The notes under the pieces were generated by a model. The model saw nothing but the letters and a program-made list of their open reading frames with translations, did no database searches and had not been told where the DNA came from. Positions 33,942-42,616 of a stretch of DNA of 64,000 nt are shown piece by piece (position 1 is the first letter of the stretch; every line of letters begins with the position of its first letter). The DNA is taken from contig NZ_QUHC01000001.1 in assembly GCF_003479425.1 (NCBI RefSeq), forward strand, positions 682,001 through 746,000, in the 5' to 3' direction. The position numbers and the translations under genes were made by a program. The stretch is from Odoribacter sp. AF15-53 (GTDB taxonomy: Bacteria > Bacteroidota > Bacteroidia > Bacteroidales > Marinifilaceae).

Positions 33942-36083
33942 TTAATAATGATTCTCGAAATCATAAAATTCGGCGGGACGGGGAACAATGGTGTCGTGAT
34001 AGATGAATAGTTGTTTTCCGTTTTTATAGAAGAATGGAAGTTCTTCTTTTCCCGCGGTAAGATCCCGTAGCCAGTAGATGCGACCGAGCGGAACGTTGTC
34101 AAATTCCAGAAAGTTGTAACGGGCAATCCGGGTTCCCGCTTTTTTCCAGGCGTTATCCCAGTACATCAGCACGTAAGAGTGGCCCACGACGATATGATTC
34201 TCCGCGTTTGCCGGGGCAAAGCGTATTTTTTTCACTTTCATGGGACGTTTCAATGGCATCAGATCTTTACCGGCATAAGAGGAATATTGCATGATGGGAT
34301 TGTACGCGGGGTGATTTCGCAAATAGTAATATTTAATGCTATCGTCCGGGTGTAATCTACGGTACGTCTTATCATCCCGGTTCTTGTCGATGTCTTCGGG
34401 CGTGAATACCGGGAGAGGTATTACCGCCTGGAGTGAATCTTGGGGCGTGTATTCGTCAGTGAGGAATTCGAGGAATCCCATGTTACTGATTGGCCAAGTG
34501 TCCGGGGCTACATAACGATAGTAACGGAAGGGACGGCATACCTTCGGGATGATTTCCTGCAGGTTGAGTATGGGGGTAGTTTCGATCGTGGCTAGTAGCA
34601 CGGAGTCCTTGAAGTCTTCCCGGTTGGCTCCCTCGAAACGTCCCCCGATCATGAAGCGAGCTTGTTGTTGCAGGTATTTCTTTTCGGGGAATTTGCGGAG
34701 TAGAAGTAGTTTTCCTCTTTTTTCCGGTTGTTCGGCTCGGAGGGTGGTAAACGTGGGAGAGGTGTAAAGCGTGTCGGGCGAGGAAATATAGAACGGGTCG
34801 GCGTACGGGATAACGCTGTCGCCTTTCAGGTACACGGGAAAATAAAGCACGTTGTAAACCACGTTCTGGAAGTTCGTTTCTTTTTGTTGATGATTGACGC
34901 TCCCCCAGGTTGCCGGGACGAGCCCACCCGTGAGGTTATTGAAGGTGTAGAGATAAACCAGGTTGTTGGAGATCGTTCTGTTTAGCGGGATTTCTATTCG
35001 GGTTGTCCGGTAGTTTTCGTCGGTTACTTCCTTGATACAAGGTGTGTCAAAATAATCCGGCACCACCTCGTCTTTCGCTTTTAGCATGAAGGGGCTATCT
35101 GCCCGCGCCGCGAAAGTATTTCTGAAATAGCTGATGGAAGAGGAGGCAGATTGATGAAGCGTGTCGCGACTTGTAATTTGGTTATATTTGTATCGCTTCC
35201 CCGCGCTGTCCAACAGTGTGCAATGAAAATGTCTTCCCGTTCTTTCGCGGAAAGAGATATTACAATCGACGGCCGTGGGGATACCGTAAGCCCGGAAGAC
35301 GGTGCAAAAATTATCAGCGATGGAAATGCAGTCATATTTGGAGCCTAAAAATAGATCGTAGAGTCCCACATGTTGTTTTTGAGGGAGATAGAACATGTAG
35401 CGGATGGCATACGTGTAGTGTGAGTATCTATTTATGAAACGATTGTAAGTTTTTTCGTCGCTCATGTTTAAATACTTGCTAAAAATATCGTTTGCTCTTT
35501 TCCCGTTCTCGTAAAAGGGATAACCTGTTATGGCACGATAGGGGAGAATCATTTCTTTAAATTGTTCAAACGAGAGGTACGAGGCATGGGGAGAATTTGT
35601 CCACACGTGGAAAGCGTTCTCGATATGGGAAATCAGGAAACCGGAAGATATGTGTTGCGGATCGGGGAATATTCCCTTGACGATAACGGGGGTGTCGGGA
35701 GGAATGGCGTTGACCAGTTTCCTGGCAACCGTATAGTTTTCCCAGAATTTTTCGGCATTTTTTCTGGTGTTTAAGGCCGTGTCTCGAATGCCCTTTGTCA
35801 TATCCTTGTAAAGACTATCGAACCGGGCGTGCCATTCGTATATGGACGAGTCCGGGAATATGGCTTGTTCGGTCGACAGGTGCCATTTCATGTTATCAAT
35901 GAGGAAGCAGGCGGCTTGGTATTTAAGTGAATCTTCCGGGTGTTGTCGGTAATGGCGTAACACTTTTTCCAATTCACCCCGGTTCTTCCCGGCTTGCGAG
36001 AGGGTTTCTTCCACGCCCGCCGGGTAGCGGGTACACGCGAGGATTAGAGTACAGATCAGGGTGGTATATAGGATTGGTTTCAT
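33942..36083 (-). CDS. Transglutaminase-like lipoprotein, paralogue 2
   Basis: 713 residues, lipobox LILAC at residue 16. It matches the 26815 protein over its entire length; both contain PAGVEETLSQAGKNRGELEK and the C-terminal LMPLKRPMKVKKIRFAPA. The core has Cys near residue 251 (KYDCISIADNF), FRAYGIPTAVDCN, and GRHFHCTLLD. In this copy the thioredoxin-like partner is not adjacent; a propeller precedes it by 32 bases. Same uncertainty as to substrate. Confidence 0.78.
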   Translation of the reverse strand: MKPILYTTLICTLILACTRYPAGVEETLSQAGKNRGELEKVLRHYRQHPEDSLKYQAACFLIDNMKWHLSTEQAIFPDSSIYEWHARFDSLYKDMTKGIRDTALNTRKNAEKFWENYTVARKLVNAIPPDTPVIVKGIFPDPQHISSGFLISHIENAFHVWTNSPHASYLSFEQFKEMILPYRAITGYPFYENGKRANDIFSKYLNMSDEKTYNRFINRYSHYTYAIRYMFYLPQKQHVGLYDLFLGSKYDCISIADNFCTVFRAYGIPTAVDCNISFRERTGRHFHCTLLDSAGKRYKYNQITSRDTLHQSASSSISYFRNTFAARADSPFMLKAKDEVVPDYFDTPCIKEVTDENYRTTRIEIPLNRTISNNLVYLYTFNNLTGGLVPATWGSVNHQQKETNFQNVVYNVLYFPVYLKGDSVIPYADPFYISSPDTLYTSPTFTTLRAEQPEKRGKLLLLRKFPEKKYLQQQARFMIGGRFEGANREDFKDSVLLATIETTPILNLQEIIPKVCRPFRYYRYVAPDTWPISNMGFLEFLTDEYTPQDSLQAVIPLPVFTPEDIDKNRDDKTYRRLHPDDSIKYYYLRNHPAYNPIMQYSSYAGKDLMPLKRPMKVKKIRFAPANAENHIVVGHSYVLMYWDNAWKKAGTRIARYNFLEFDNVPLGRIYWLRDLTAGKEELPFFYKNGKQLFIYHDTIVPRPAEFYDFENHY

Positions 36084-36115
36084 GATGATGGGTTTAATAT
36101 GGAAGGAGATCGGTT

Positions 36116-37252
36116 TTAAAAATATTCGAGAATCACGGGATTGTCGTTAGCATTTATTCGGGCAATCACGCGGTTGGAATCACTACCTTTTTTGATTTGC
36201 CGGATGTCTTGATTCGAGGGTTCGATAAGGAGCAACAGGCTGTTGTCGCTTTCTCCCATGTTCAGTGACGAAATAAAATTTAAATCGTTCGTGGAAGAAA
36301 AAATGTCGTTGACGATTCTCGTGTTCGGGGCGAATTGTATCGTTTGTTGTTTTGAACCCGATACGATGTGCAGGTAACGTTTTTTGTCCTTGTGCGATAC
36401 GATGTATAACGTGTTGTTCAGGTATCGAAGTGTTTTGATGAAAGTGTAGTTTTTCAAGTATCTAAAGAAATCGTATTCGAATTCTTGAAACAGGGCATCA
36501 TACTGTCGTTCACTTAACCAGTTGTTTTCCGTGTCGACGATAAAATTCTCGTGGAACTGTTCGTGTTCAGGATCATAGATGACACAGCTATTTGTAAAAT
36601 CAATTTGGTATATAAATTTGTCCTTGTAGGGAATAAACTGCACGGGTTTGAACATCGTGTTGGTCGCTTTCGTGATCAGGCAAGAGTCTATAATCGTTCC
36701 GGATGGATCAGATAGTGAAATTAATTTTTTGTTTTGTCCCGTCATGAGTAAGATATGATTATCCTGCATTTTCTTGAATTTGTTGATAACGAAAGGATAA
36801 TAGATATTTTTTATATGCTGCATGGTGGTCGCGTCATATATCTTTATACAATTCACGTCGCATAACCAGATTTCTTTTTGTCCGTTCATCGTGTAGACAT
36901 CAAAATCCCCGATATAAGTGTATTCTTCGGGGCCTCGTCCCATTTTTTCGAGCGTGTACAAGTGTTTCCCTTCATGATTAAAGGTTTGTATTTTACATTC
37001 ATTCGACAATATATAGAATATACTGTCCCGTTTTATTATTTTATTTACACTCCCGACGAGGCTCGTCTTTTTAGTTTCAAGAGGAATTATCCGGTAATGT
37101 TTTGTGATGATCTCTGATAGGTTTATTTTAGAATCAGCCCCGTTGTCTCTTAATATACAGGGGGCAAGGGTATTCTCTTGATTCTTTGAGGTCGAGTTGC
37201 AAGCCAAGAGGATACAACTTAATAAAACGGATATGAATGTTTTGTTGGGCAT
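36116..37252 (-). CDS. 6-bladed beta-propeller lipoprotein
   Basis: 378 residues, lipobox ILLAC. The hallmark is EKMGRGPEEYTYIGD near residue 100, with Glu replacing Gly. Blades such as QKEIWLCDVNCIKIYD continue to the end. It sits between the BF3164-type group and the transglutaminase-like gene. Function unknown. Confidence 0.82.
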   Translation of the reverse strand: MPNKTFISVLLSCILLACNSTSKNQENTLAPCILRDNGADSKINLSEIITKHYRIIPLETKKTSLVGSVNKIIKRDSIFYILSNECKIQTFNHEGKHLYTLEKMGRGPEEYTYIGDFDVYTMNGQKEIWLCDVNCIKIYDATTMQHIKNIYYPFVINKFKKMQDNHILLMTGQNKKLISLSDPSGTIIDSCLITKATNTMFKPVQFIPYKDKFIYQIDFTNSCVIYDPEHEQFHENFIVDTENNWLSERQYDALFQEFEYDFFRYLKNYTFIKTLRYLNNTLYIVSHKDKKRYLHIVSGSKQQTIQFAPNTRIVNDIFSSTNDLNFISSLNMGESDNSLLLLIEPSNQDIRQIKKGSDSNRVIARINANDNPVILEYF

Positions 37253-37316
37253 GGAGTGTTTGCTATTTTTTGTAAACGTTTGTTTGTGTCATCGCTGTAT
37301 TCTTGTGCATCATTGA

Positions 37317-38348
37317 CTAAAAATAATCGCTAATGTCATATTTATCAATTTCCTCGTTATCTTTAAAGGTATATATGCATTTATGTCGAGTATCCAAGGT
37401 GAAATAAATGATATCATTCGTGATAATAAATTTTCGTATAGGTGTCCCTTCCCAGTCAAATTGTTGAATTTCGACATTTTTATTATGTTCCCGGAAAATT
37501 GGAGTCGGGAGGTTAATATAGAGGGCGTAGATAGAAGAGTCCGTGATTTGTAAGCCGGAGAAATACCTGATTCTTTCCCTTTCTGGTATAAAGCTTATCT
37601 CTTTCATGGAAACGGTAGGCTCGTAAAGAGAGAGGGTAATAATATCTGTGAATTGAGGGGAGAATATATTTATTTGGTTGAAATTTGCCATGTTAGATAC
37701 AAATCTTTTGTGGTCGGACCGTAGTTGATTTGTCATGCCGAATAGATATTGATGCTCATTCTTAAGAGGGTCACTAAACATGATAATTGGCTGTTGTGAT
37801 AAAGTATCTTTTTTCAGATCGTATGTGTTTAAAATATGATTGTAAGAAGAATTTACAATGCTAATTAACGTGTCCCCAAGCACAAAACATTCTCCTCTAC
37901 AATCTTCAGACAGGTAAATACAGCTATCAAGAATGGTTTTTTGTTGACGAATTGATTCTGTCACGTTAAATAGAACTAATTTCATAAGAGCCCCATCTTT
38001 TACCCACATGTATGTATTTAAAGAATCTTTGAAATACTGTCCCATGTATATAGCGTTTAAAAATTCATCCGGACCCCTACCGGGGGAGAGAAATTTTCCT
38101 AATGATTGGTAAGTGTTCGTGCTATAAATGTCAAAGAAATCATCAAGCCCGTCTGCTTTAAAGCAGATTAAAAAAGTATCGACAACGAAAATGTCGTTTA
38201 CACCAATACTGGTAATATCTACTCTTTCTCCGGTAAGCTTGACTTCTTGGGGAAATTCTTTTATGAGGATATTCTTACCAATCATGATGTCATGGCTGGT
38301 ACAGGATAGAGTGGTTAGGATTATTATAAAGGGCGTTAGAGACTTCAT
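37317..38348 (-). CDS. BF3164-type (TolB-like 6-blade propeller) lipoprotein
   Basis: 343 residues, lipobox TTLSC. Opening MIGKNILIKEFPQEVKLTG is shared nearly word for word with the 38900 protein, and the hallmark SPGRGPDEFLNAIYMG lies near residue 92. It ends in YDISDYF as its sisters do. Three such genes alternate with two thioredoxin-like genes at a period near 1.59 kb, so this is the product of tandem duplication. Overlaps the following thioredoxin-like gene by 4 bases. Confidence 0.83.
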   Translation of the reverse strand: MKSLTPFIIILTTLSCTSHDIMIGKNILIKEFPQEVKLTGERVDITSIGVNDIFVVDTFLICFKADGLDDFFDIYSTNTYQSLGKFLSPGRGPDEFLNAIYMGQYFKDSLNTYMWVKDGALMKLVLFNVTESIRQQKTILDSCIYLSEDCRGECFVLGDTLISIVNSSYNHILNTYDLKKDTLSQQPIIMFSDPLKNEHQYLFGMTNQLRSDHKRFVSNMANFNQINIFSPQFTDIITLSLYEPTVSMKEISFIPERERIRYFSGLQITDSSIYALYINLPTPIFREHNKNVEIQQFDWEGTPIRKFIITNDIIYFTLDTRHKCIYTFKDNEEIDKYDISDYF

Positions 38349-38887
38349 GGTTGTGCTATTAATGATTCTTCAGAGAGAACTTTTTTATACAATTCCCACA
38401 TGCGATGACTTCCAATAGGATTTCCAAGTAAAATAACTTTATTGTTTTTATTTAAAAGAAATGTTTGAAAACGGGGTGCTTTGGGAAAATCATTTAATTT
38501 CCCAATTTTATTTTTGTAGTCGTAAAAAATGGGATAAGTAAATTTATTTCGTTTTTTGAGGACATCAACAATGGTGTAATCTTTTACATGAACAACAAAA
38601 AGGAATGCTACATTGGGATTGATTGTATCCATCTCTTTAATGAGTTTATTCCATTCGTGTAATTTTAAATGACATCCGGTACAACTATTCGTATCAATAA
38701 TAGTGAGAAGTTTAAAATCTTTATCAAGCATCAGTTGCCAAAGAGAATCCTGTTGCGTGTTGAGTGAGTCTGAAAATTTAATTTCCTGATCTAGCCATTT
38801 ATTTACGATATCTTCCGTTCTCTCTTGTCGTGAAGCACAGGAAAAGAAGATAAATAATATGGAAATGAGTATTGTAAATTGTTTCAT
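38345..38887 (-). CDS. Thioredoxin-like lipoprotein (CTGC motif)
   Basis: 180 residues, lipobox FFSC. The redox segment LLTIIDTNSCTGCHLKLHEW carries the CTGC pair; the C-terminal FQTFLLNKNNKVILLGNP strand is shared with relatives. Located between two BF3164-type genes. Pairing of each propeller with one CxxC protein argues that they act together. Confidence 0.75.
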   Translation of the reverse strand: MKQFTILISILFIFFSCASRQERTEDIVNKWLDQEIKFSDSLNTQQDSLWQLMLDKDFKLLTIIDTNSCTGCHLKLHEWNKLIKEMDTINPNVAFLFVVHVKDYTIVDVLKKRNKFTYPIFYDYKNKIGKLNDFPKAPRFQTFLLNKNNKVILLGNPIGSHRMWELYKKVLSEESLIAQP

Positions 38888-38899
38888 ATATATGGTGTA

Positions 38900-39931
38900 T
38901 TAGAGATAATCGCTAATATCATATTTGTAAATTTCTTCGTTCATTTTAAATCCGTAGATACATTTTTTGGGTATATCTAGAATAAAATTAATAATGTTAT
39001 CCGTAATAATAAATTTACGTATCGGAGTACCTTCCCAGTCGAATTGTAGGATTTCAACACCTTTTTCAAATTCATGTATGTATGGGCTAGGATGATTTAT
39101 GTATAGAGCATAAATATATAAATTTGTGGCAGCTATATCAGAAAAATACCAAGTTCTATCTCTTTCCTCGATAAGGCTGACTTCTTTTATCGGAACTGTT
39201 GGTTTGTAGATAGAGAGGGTTATGACATCGGTAAATTGAGGCGAGAATATATTAATTTGATTGAAGTATAACATCATCGATGCAAATTTTTTATGATCAG
39301 GACGTAAACAATTACCCATATTTAATAGATATGCGCCAACATTTTTAAATGGGTCACTCAGCATAATAATTGGACTTTGCAGAAGAGAATCTTTTTTCAG
39401 ATCGTATGTACTTAAAATGTGATTGTAAGAAGAATTTACAATACTTACTAGTGTATCACCAAAAATAAAACTATCTCCAATACAATCATTCGATAAATAA
39501 ATACAACTATCAAGAATCGTTTTTTGTTGGCGTATAGATTCTGTTAGATTGAACAAAACTAATTTCATAAGTGAACCATCTTTGATCCACAGGTACGTGT
39601 TTAAAGAATCTTTATAATATTGTCCTTCATATGCGACGCTTAAAAATTCATTTGGACCTCTACCCGGAGAGAGAAATTTTCCTAATGATTGTAGGGTGTT
39701 TGTACTATAGATATCAAAAAAATCATCAAGTCCATAAAATTTATGGCATATCAAAAATGTGTCAACCACATATAGGGCATTTACTCCAATACTTGTAATA
39801 TCGAGTTTCCCTCCGGTAAGATTGATTTCTTGGGGAAATTCTTTAATGAGGATATTCTTACCGATCATGATATTCTGTTGAGTACAGGAAATTATGATTA
39901 AGAAAATTATAGTATAGAAGATGAGTTTCAT
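38900..39931 (-). CDS. BF3164-type propeller lipoprotein, copy 2
   Basis: 343 residues, exactly the length of copies 1 and 3. Lipobox IIISC, opening MIGKNILIKEFPQEINLTG, hallmark SPGRGPNEFLSVAYEG, end YDISDYL. Most similar to copy 1. Transcribed with neighbours on the minus strand. Confidence 0.83.
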   Translation of the reverse strand: MKLIFYTIIFLIIISCTQQNIMIGKNILIKEFPQEINLTGGKLDITSIGVNALYVVDTFLICHKFYGLDDFFDIYSTNTLQSLGKFLSPGRGPNEFLSVAYEGQYYKDSLNTYLWIKDGSLMKLVLFNLTESIRQQKTILDSCIYLSNDCIGDSFIFGDTLVSIVNSSYNHILSTYDLKKDSLLQSPIIMLSDPFKNVGAYLLNMGNCLRPDHKKFASMMLYFNQINIFSPQFTDVITLSIYKPTVPIKEVSLIEERDRTWYFSDIAATNLYIYALYINHPSPYIHEFEKGVEILQFDWEGTPIRKFIITDNIINFILDIPKKCIYGFKMNEEIYKYDISDYL

Positions 39932-39944
39932 GATGGAATTGTTG

Positions 39945-40475
39945 TTATTTTTTTGTAAATATTTCTTTATAGAGGTTCCACATATGATAATTGTTAATAG
40001 GACTCCCTAACAGAATTACTTTATTATCTTTGTCTAATAAAAATGTTTGAAAAAGAGGGTTTGAGGGAAATTTATTCAGTTTACCTACTTTATTTTCATA
40101 ATCATAAAACATAGGATAAGTAAATTTATTCTTTTTTCTCATTGTGTCTACAATACTATAATTTTTGGCATGAATAATGAAAAGAAATGCAAGGTTAGAA
40201 TTCGTAGAATCCGCATCTTTAATGTATTTCTCCCAATCGTAAAATCTTAACCTACATTCTGTACAGCTATTTGTGTCGATTATTGTAAGTAGTTTAAAGT
40301 CTTTGTTAAGCATTAGTTGCCAAATAGAATCTTGTTTTGTATTGTTTATAGAAGCCGGAAATTTTATTTCTTTTTGTAACCATTGATTTACGATTTCTTC
40401 AGCATTCTCTTTTGGATGATTGCAAGAAAGAAGGATTAAGATTAATACATATAGTATATGTGCTTCCGTTTTCAT
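39945..40475 (-). CDS. Thioredoxin-like lipoprotein (CTEC motif)
   Basis: 176 residues. A signal peptide ends ILLSC; the core LLTIIDTNSCTECRLRFYDW and FQTFLLDKDNKVILLGSP mirror the 38345 protein. It lies between copies 2 and 3 of the BF3164-type genes. Confidence 0.75.
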   Translation of the reverse strand: MKTEAHILYVLILILLSCNHPKENAEEIVNQWLQKEIKFPASINNTKQDSIWQLMLNKDFKLLTIIDTNSCTECRLRFYDWEKYIKDADSTNSNLAFLFIIHAKNYSIVDTMRKKNKFTYPMFYDYENKVGKLNKFPSNPLFQTFLLDKDNKVILLGSPINNYHMWNLYKEIFTKK

Positions 40476-40480
40476 AATTA

Positions 40481-41512
40481 TTAAATGTATTCTTTAATAT
40501 CATATTTAAAAATTTCTTCATTTGAATTTAATCCATATATACATTTATGTTTTGTATCAACAGTAAAATAGATTAAATTATCACTTATTAAAAATTTTAG
40601 TATAGGATTACCTTCCCAATCCCATTTTTGTATTTCTATGTAGTCAAAATGTTGGTCCCACGTAGATTTGGGCTGATTAATGTAAAGTGTAAAAAAATAT
40701 GTGTCTGTTGCATAAATATCTGAGAAAAATTCAATACGATCTTCTCTTGAAGTTTGAAGAACTTTCCTAGTGGAAATTGTGGGTTTGTAAACCGAAATAG
40801 ATAGAATATTGGTAAATTTTGTTGAAAATATATTTATTTGATTAAATCTTCTAAATGCTGATATGAATTTTTGTTTGTCAGGTTTAAATTCTATCATCAT
40901 ATTATGCATTGTTTCATCTTCGTTGTCATACGGGTCTTTGAACATTGTAATAGTAGGGTATATTGAATCTGTTTTTAAATTGTAAGTTTTTAAATATGTT
41001 TTTGGAGGTTCATTGCTTATATTGATTAGAATATCTTTATTGATAAAACCACATCCATAGTTTAATGCACTTAAATAAATGTTGCTATCAATTATTGTTT
41101 TTTGTGTCTTTAATGATTTCGTTAAATTTAATAATGCCAGTTTTAAAGTAGCATCATCCTTTATCCACATCTGGATTTTTGTTGAATCTTGAATGTATTG
41201 ATTATTGTATTGAATAGATAAAAATTCATTTGGACCTCTTCCTGGAGAGACACATTTTCCAAGATATTCCATGGATTGTGTACTATAAACATCAAAAAAT
41301 TCTTCAAGTCCGGATGCTTTGAAACATAATAGAAATGTATCAATCACGTACAGTTTATTAATTCCGATACTGTTAATTGTTTCTACTTTATTGCCAATTA
41401 ATTGAATTTTTTCAGGAAAATTCTCAACAACAAGATGATGGCCTTTTATTAAGTCATGGTTTGAACATGAAGTAATGGTGCATATTAATAAGAAAAGAAA
41501 TAAGTTTTTCAT
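40481..41512 (-). CDS. BF3164-type propeller lipoprotein, copy 3
   Basis: 343 residues. It is the most diverged of the three: opening LIKGHHLVVENFPEKIQL, hallmark SPGRGPNEFLSIQYN, end YDIKEYI. It is first after the NVEALA gene, separated from it by about 165 bases that hold a 17-bp hairpin. Confidence 0.82.
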   Translation of the reverse strand: MKNLFLFLLICTITSCSNHDLIKGHHLVVENFPEKIQLIGNKVETINSIGINKLYVIDTFLLCFKASGLEEFFDVYSTQSMEYLGKCVSPGRGPNEFLSIQYNNQYIQDSTKIQMWIKDDATLKLALLNLTKSLKTQKTIIDSNIYLSALNYGCGFINKDILINISNEPPKTYLKTYNLKTDSIYPTITMFKDPYDNEDETMHNMMIEFKPDKQKFISAFRRFNQINIFSTKFTNILSISVYKPTISTRKVLQTSREDRIEFFSDIYATDTYFFTLYINQPKSTWDQHFDYIEIQKWDWEGNPILKFLISDNLIYFTVDTKHKCIYGLNSNEEIFKYDIKEYI

Positions 41513-41633
41513 TTGTAAGTGATAATTGTACCCTATTCTAAAAGGGTAGGTTATGTAATTGAGTTAATGTCGATTTGTTCATATCCTCTTATAGAAAAGA
41601 GCTCATAAAGGTTTTATAATTTAGTGTGAATTA

Positions 41634-41669
41634 TTAGTAACATGAAATATTGATATTTCATGTTACTAA
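41634..41669 (-). terminator. 17-bp perfect hairpin after NVEALA gene
   Basis: TTAGTAACATGAAATAT (41634-41650) is the perfect complement of ATATTTCATGTTACTAA (41653-41669). On the minus strand it begins 9 bases after the NVEALA stop, the same place as the hairpins at 16947 and 18671. No U tract follows. A mild attenuator or 3'-end stabiliser is likely. Confidence 0.62.
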
Positions 41670-41678
41670 ATTTACATT

Positions 41679-41987
41679 TTATACATTATTACATGTACAA
41701 ACAGATTCACCATCAGGTTCGAAACCATTGTATGTTACACACCAGCATCCTGCACTTACACCGTCAGTTTTAATATGCGCAACAGCAGCACCACCTACAA
41801 AATGTTTTCCCGTATACGCTTTTGAACCGCCAGTTGCACTATCTCCTTCTCCTCTAGCCAATGCCTCAATGTTCTTTAACGCAAGTCCGTTTTTCGAGTG
41901 GTCTTTAGATAGATTGATGCTTACGTTGATTGCAAAAAATAATGCAATACCAAGGCAAGCTACTAAGCCTAAAATTTTCTTTTTCAT
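41679..41987 (-). CDS. NVEALA-family secreted peptide precursor
   Basis: 102 residues from the ATG at 41987 (an upstream in-frame start would read through the conserved leader). Signal segment (about 4-26), family motif ALKNIEALARGEGDSATGG, then a Gly-rich linker and a Cys-rich end: GCWCVTYNGFEPDGESVCTC. It is the fourth gene of the operon starting near 43.9 kb and has the leader shared with the 30797 gene. Confidence 0.84.
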   Translation of the reverse strand: MKKKILGLVACLGIALFFAINVSINLSKDHSKNGLALKNIEALARGEGDSATGGSKAYTGKHFVGGAAVAHIKTDGVSAGCWCVTYNGFEPDGESVCTCNNV

Positions 41988-42018
41988 AAACTTATCATTT
42001 ATGTTATTACTTCCATTC

Positions 42019-42162
42019 CGTCCTTTTTCAAGTATATATCCTTTCAACGAGAGAGATGACGTGTGTCTCAATTTTTATTATCTTTGTCCTTTCTTCTTTT
42101 TTGAGGAAATGGGGCGGTGTCGGGAACTTGCTAGGGTTGAGCCGGCACCGCTATTTTCCCCC
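42019..42162. repeat. 144-bp exact direct repeat, copy 2
   Basis: Identical to 31219-31362. It lies in the space between the DUF1573 gene and the NVEALA gene and includes the hairpin arms 42114-42123 and 42142-42151. Confidence 0.9.
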
Positions 42163-42187
42163 CTGAATGTTTTTAAATGGTTAATAT

Positions 42188-42607
42188 CTATTCTATTACA
42201 TGGCCTTCTAGCTTAAGCTCGTGTAATACGGGTGAGGTGTTACATAACACTTGTATCGTTTTCGTGAAACGTCCGAGCGAGTTGGGCTTGAACGTGACGA
42301 GTATAGTTCCTGTTTTTCCGGGAAGAACAGGGCGTTTATCCCAATGCGGGTCGGTACAACCGCACGAGGTTTGCACGTCTTTTATGATGAGAGGGTGTGT
42401 TCCCGTGTTTTTGATGGTGTACGTCACTTGCGGGTGGTCATCGTAATGGATCGTTTTCAAGTCAAGCGAATCCTGTTGGATTTCCACGGTCGTGGCCGGG
42501 GCGTTTGTCCAGTCGGAGGGCTGGGGGATAAACGCGAACCACGAGGTGAGGGCTCCTAGGGAAGCAACCAATAACAAGATAAAATATACGGGAAATCTCT
42601 TTTTCAT
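42188..42607 (-). CDS. DUF1573 family protein
   Basis: 139 residues. A single N-terminal membrane helix (about 7-27) is followed by an Ig-like DUF1573 domain with the signature KDVQTSCGCTDPHW and GKTGTILVTFKPN. In Bacteroidetes such proteins are exported and often accompany Sec-secreted peptide clusters. Preceded by a propeller after 10 bases and followed by the NVEALA leader. A truncated copy of its 3' end remains at 31381-31460. Confidence 0.87.
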   Translation of the reverse strand: MKKRFPVYFILLLVASLGALTSWFAFIPQPSDWTNAPATTVEIQQDSLDLKTIHYDDHPQVTYTIKNTGTHPLIIKDVQTSCGCTDPHWDKRPVLPGKTGTILVTFKPNSLGRFTKTIQVLCNTSPVLHELKLEGHVIE

Positions 42608-42616
42608 ACCTTATTA

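Noticed and set aside
32774..34126. Two separate genes in place of the broken propeller
   Set aside because: Both parts are in the same frame with one TGA between them and together make a normal-length propeller; the upstream extension past 33928 overlaps the transglutaminase-like gene.
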